Shown in pieces: positions 6,801 through 7,674 of a stretch of 7,674 bases of DNA. A model generated the notes under the pieces. That model was not told the origin of the DNA and did not search any database. It worked only from the letters and a program-made list of their open reading frames with translations. Positions within the stretch are counted from its first letter, which is position 1, and every line of letters begins with the position of its first letter. The DNA is from CBDDRG01 sp051306415 (GTDB lineage Bacteria; Pseudomonadota; Gammaproteobacteria; Pseudomonadales; Porticoccaceae). The stretch covers positions 1 through 7,674 of the forward strand of contig JBPPNE010000195.1 of NCBI GenBank assembly GCA_051306415.1. Reading direction: 5' to 3'. A program made the position numbers and the translations under genes.

Positions 6801-7367
6801 GAACGCAAAAATTACCTCGATGCCCAGCACAGCGAGCTGGCGGATGCCCTCGCGACGCTGGAGGAGGCGATTCGCAAGATTGATCGCGAGACGCGCACGC
6901 GCTTCAAGGAAACCTTCGACCAGGTCAACAAGACGCTGCAGGAGCTGTTTCCGAAACTGTTTGGTGGCGGCCACGCCTACCTGGAACTTACCGGCAGCGA
7001 TTTACTCAATACCGGTGTTACCATCATGGCGCAGCCGCCCGGCAAGAAAAATGCCACCATCCATCTGCTGTCCGGCGGCGAAAAAGCGCTGACCGCGATC
7101 GCCCTGGTGTTTGCGCTGTTTCACCTCAATCCCGCGCCGTTTTGCATGCTCGATGAGGTAGACGCGCCGTTGGACGATGCGAACGTGGTGCGGTTCGCGC
7201 GACTGGTCAAGGAAATGTCGGCGAAAATCCAGTTGATCTACATCACCCACAACAAGATTGCGATGGAAATGGCTCATCAGTTGATGGGGGTCACCATGAG
7301 TGAACCTGGCGTCTCCCGGCTGGTTTCCGTCGACGTCGATAGAGCGGTACAGTTAGCGCAGTCATAG
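3867..7367 (+). CDS. smc: Chromosome partition protein Smc
   Basis: The ATPase of the bacterial SMC-ScpA-ScpB complex, which extrudes DNA loops and organises newly replicated origins. The 1166 residues run: N-terminal head with MHLKCIKLAGFKSFVDPT, Walker A GPNGCGKS (31-38, Lys37), Arg57 finger in QLRGES, Q-loop IEQGMIS (Gln146); coiled coil about 165-505; hinge about 510-645; returning coiled coil about 650-980; C-terminal head with signature LSGGEKAL (Ser1069), Walker B CMLDEVDAPLDD (Asp1096, Glu1097) and ITHNK switch. Lys37 and Arg57 have the same numbers as in B. subtilis Smc, and all ATPase residues are present, so it should be active. A TTG at 3843 could add eight residues, but the family begins at MHLK, so I use ATG 3867; only a weak CGAG lies upstream of it. 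The scp genes are not in the window. zipA follows after 145 nt. This is Smc rather than MukB: the sequence, length and neighbour fit Smc. Confidence 0.97.
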   Translation: MHLKCIKLAGFKSFVDPTTVNFPSYLCAVVGPNGCGKSNIIDAVRWVMGESSAKQLRGESMADVIFNGSSGRKPVGQASIELVFDNADGGLGGEYGAYSEISIRRKVTRDGQSNYYLNGNKCRRRDITDVFLGTGLGPRSYAIIEQGMISNVIESRPEELRVFIEEAAGISKYRERRKETESRIARTRENLERLTDIRDELARQLQRLERQAQAAEKYTQYKREERQLKAQLLALRWRDYDSAGAATRKAIAEEELKVEALLAERAGCDTRIEKRRLEHTAQTDAFNQIQSNYYAIGAEVARLEQSIQHSRERIQALERDLAQTARNWTESTEHLQADRQKRAGWEAEIRELEPDLHRARELEAATAAELAAAETAMQAWQKQWDEFSEAAAAPPRQAEVQQSRIQQLEQGLRRLGERINNQNQSYAALEATPAVDGSADLAQQLAATEALGTAKQAQLQEAVASIDSHRKASIEIARHLAAAREKMHRLRGRQSSLEALQQAALTGDKGQVRWLAEQGLAATARIADAIQVASGWETAVETVLGDYLQAVWVDNLEPFLDRLRGLKSGNLALVEPGLDRAASHHTGSDLAAQVGEGPARRLLHGVYAADSLAAALGVRTRLGEGESVVTRDGLWLGSNWVRVARGTDAGTGILERKRELSEVATQLGTVQREVDTQLAAQSAAEIELARLEQVREAIARDIAVQQRQYADLRSRFSAEKARAEQLAVRRQTLKQDLAEASAQQKQEQVHLAAARQLLAQALDAMALDDQRRKQLQRERDSCRARLDDIRTLARQHRDRAHELALRQQSVSAQLTSIRAGIERLEVQVARLSERRAALEASVGEQRDPTVELERSLQEKLGSRLQVETALTDARAAVDATEQDVRALERQRSGLEQQLQDQRTTLEQQRLAAQELVTRCSTLAEQVAEQDFELPALLALLPEGADPDQWEQQLGQIDSRIQRLGPINLAAVDEYQTESERKNYLDAQHSELADALATLEEAIRKIDRETRTRFKETFDQVNKTLQELFPKLFGGGHAYLELTGSDLLNTGVTIMAQPPGKKNATIHLLSGGEKALTAIALVFALFHLNPAPFCMLDEVDAPLDDANVVRFARLVKEMSAKIQLIYITHNKIAMEMAHQLMGVTMSEPGVSRLVSVDVDRAVQLAQS

Positions 7368-7512
7368 GCCGATAGTGCTGATAGATGCTGTGCGGGTAGC
7401 TCTGTTGTTGGGCAAAACGCGGTATGGGCCGAAAGAGATTAACAAATTGCGAGTCGTGTTATACAGTTAAACAGCAGTATCGACTTTAGAGGGATAACCG
7501 TTCGAGGATGGT

Positions 7513-7674
7513 ATGGGGCTAGGCACTAGGGAAATCCTGATTGCGCTGGGCATATTGTTGGTGGTCGCAATCCTTCTGGACGGTGTTCGCCGGGTGCGCA
7601 ACGCCCGCTATGGCGATCTGCGCATGGGGCGCCGCAAACAGCCGGTGTTCGACGACGACGAAACCTGCAATGGC
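7513..7674 (+). CDS. zipA: Cell division protein ZipA, N-terminal part (3' end outside window)
   Basis: ZipA is an inner-membrane protein that tethers FtsZ filaments and stabilises the Z ring. The 54 visible residues have the right architecture: a short periplasmic start (MGLGTRE), one hydrophobic segment at about 8-22 (ILIALGILLVVAILL), then the characteristic DGVRRVR and a charged cytoplasmic linker (RRKQPVFDDDE). The FtsZ-binding domain lies beyond the window. The pattern 'REILI.LGIL....ILLDG.RR' recalls gammaproteobacterial ZipA, and the position directly after smc supports it. The start is ATG 7513 with GAGG at 7504-7507, 5 nt away; the ATG at 7508 runs into a stop after four codons. The 145-nt gap after smc has no clear terminator and no well-spaced promoter, so smc readthrough may contribute to expression. 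Confidence 0.88.
   Translation, partial: MGLGTREILIALGILLVVAILLDGVRRVRNARYGDLRMGRRKQPVFDDDETCNG

Noticed and set aside
7447..7465. zipA promoter made of TTGCGA (7447-7452) and TATACA (7460-7465)
   Set aside because: The two boxes are separated by only 7 nt, too close for a sigma70 promoter; no better -35 lies 16-18 nt before TATACA.
7451..7466. LexA (SOS) box around the TATACAG before zipA
   Set aside because: ACAG is present at 7463-7466 but the required CTGT eight bases upstream is not; the position reads GAGT.
1..7674. A new defence, mobile or biosynthetic system in the window
   Set aside because: All complete genes belong to well-known housekeeping or metabolic families, and there is no transposase, integrase, CRISPR array, toxin-antitoxin pair or RNA gene that I can see. 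The unusual material is limited to non-coding repeats and dyads.

Overview
The window looks like ordinary chromosome of a GC-rich gammaproteobacterium. The best evidence is the right half, where a complete smc is followed on the same strand by the start of zipA. ZipA is restricted to Gammaproteobacteria, and smc-zipA (usually continuing to ligA) is the arrangement known from Pseudomonas and related non-enteric orders. FldB and TrmL of a clearly gammaproteobacterial type agree with this. I cannot name the genus.

Layout: (1) 1-288, the end of a SnoaL/NTF2-like small protein gene. (2) 289-636, a gap without a gene, holding a decayed copy of an intergenic repeat (353-442), two perfect dyads (462-485, 550-575) and a plausible promoter. 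(3) 637-2415, a long acyl-CoA dehydrogenase with the extra C-terminal domain, probably fatty-acid or short acyl-CoA oxidation. (4) 2477-3524 on the minus strand, a two-gene unit trmL-fldB (wobble-ribose tRNA methyltransferase, then flavodoxin), convergent with the dehydrogenase. (5) 3525-3866, the divergent gap between trmL and smc, with a well-preserved 115-bp foldback repeat (3546-3660) on the trmL side and a possible smc -10 box. (6) 3867-7367, smc, the chromosome-condensation ATPase. (7) 7513-7674, the N-terminus of zipA, the FtsZ membrane anchor, cut by the window end.

Functionally the plus-strand right side is chromosome segregation and cell division. The minus-strand pair is tRNA modification plus an electron carrier, and the left side is acyl-CoA metabolism. 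I see no mobile element with a transposase, no CRISPR, no RNA gene and no defence or secondary-metabolite system. The most interesting material is non-coding: a composite palindromic repeat present twice (one intact, one eroded), and a dyad that overlaps the predicted promoter of the dehydrogenase gene. Among the proteins, the oddest point is a lysine in place of the usual asparagine in the SAM-binding motif of TrmL.
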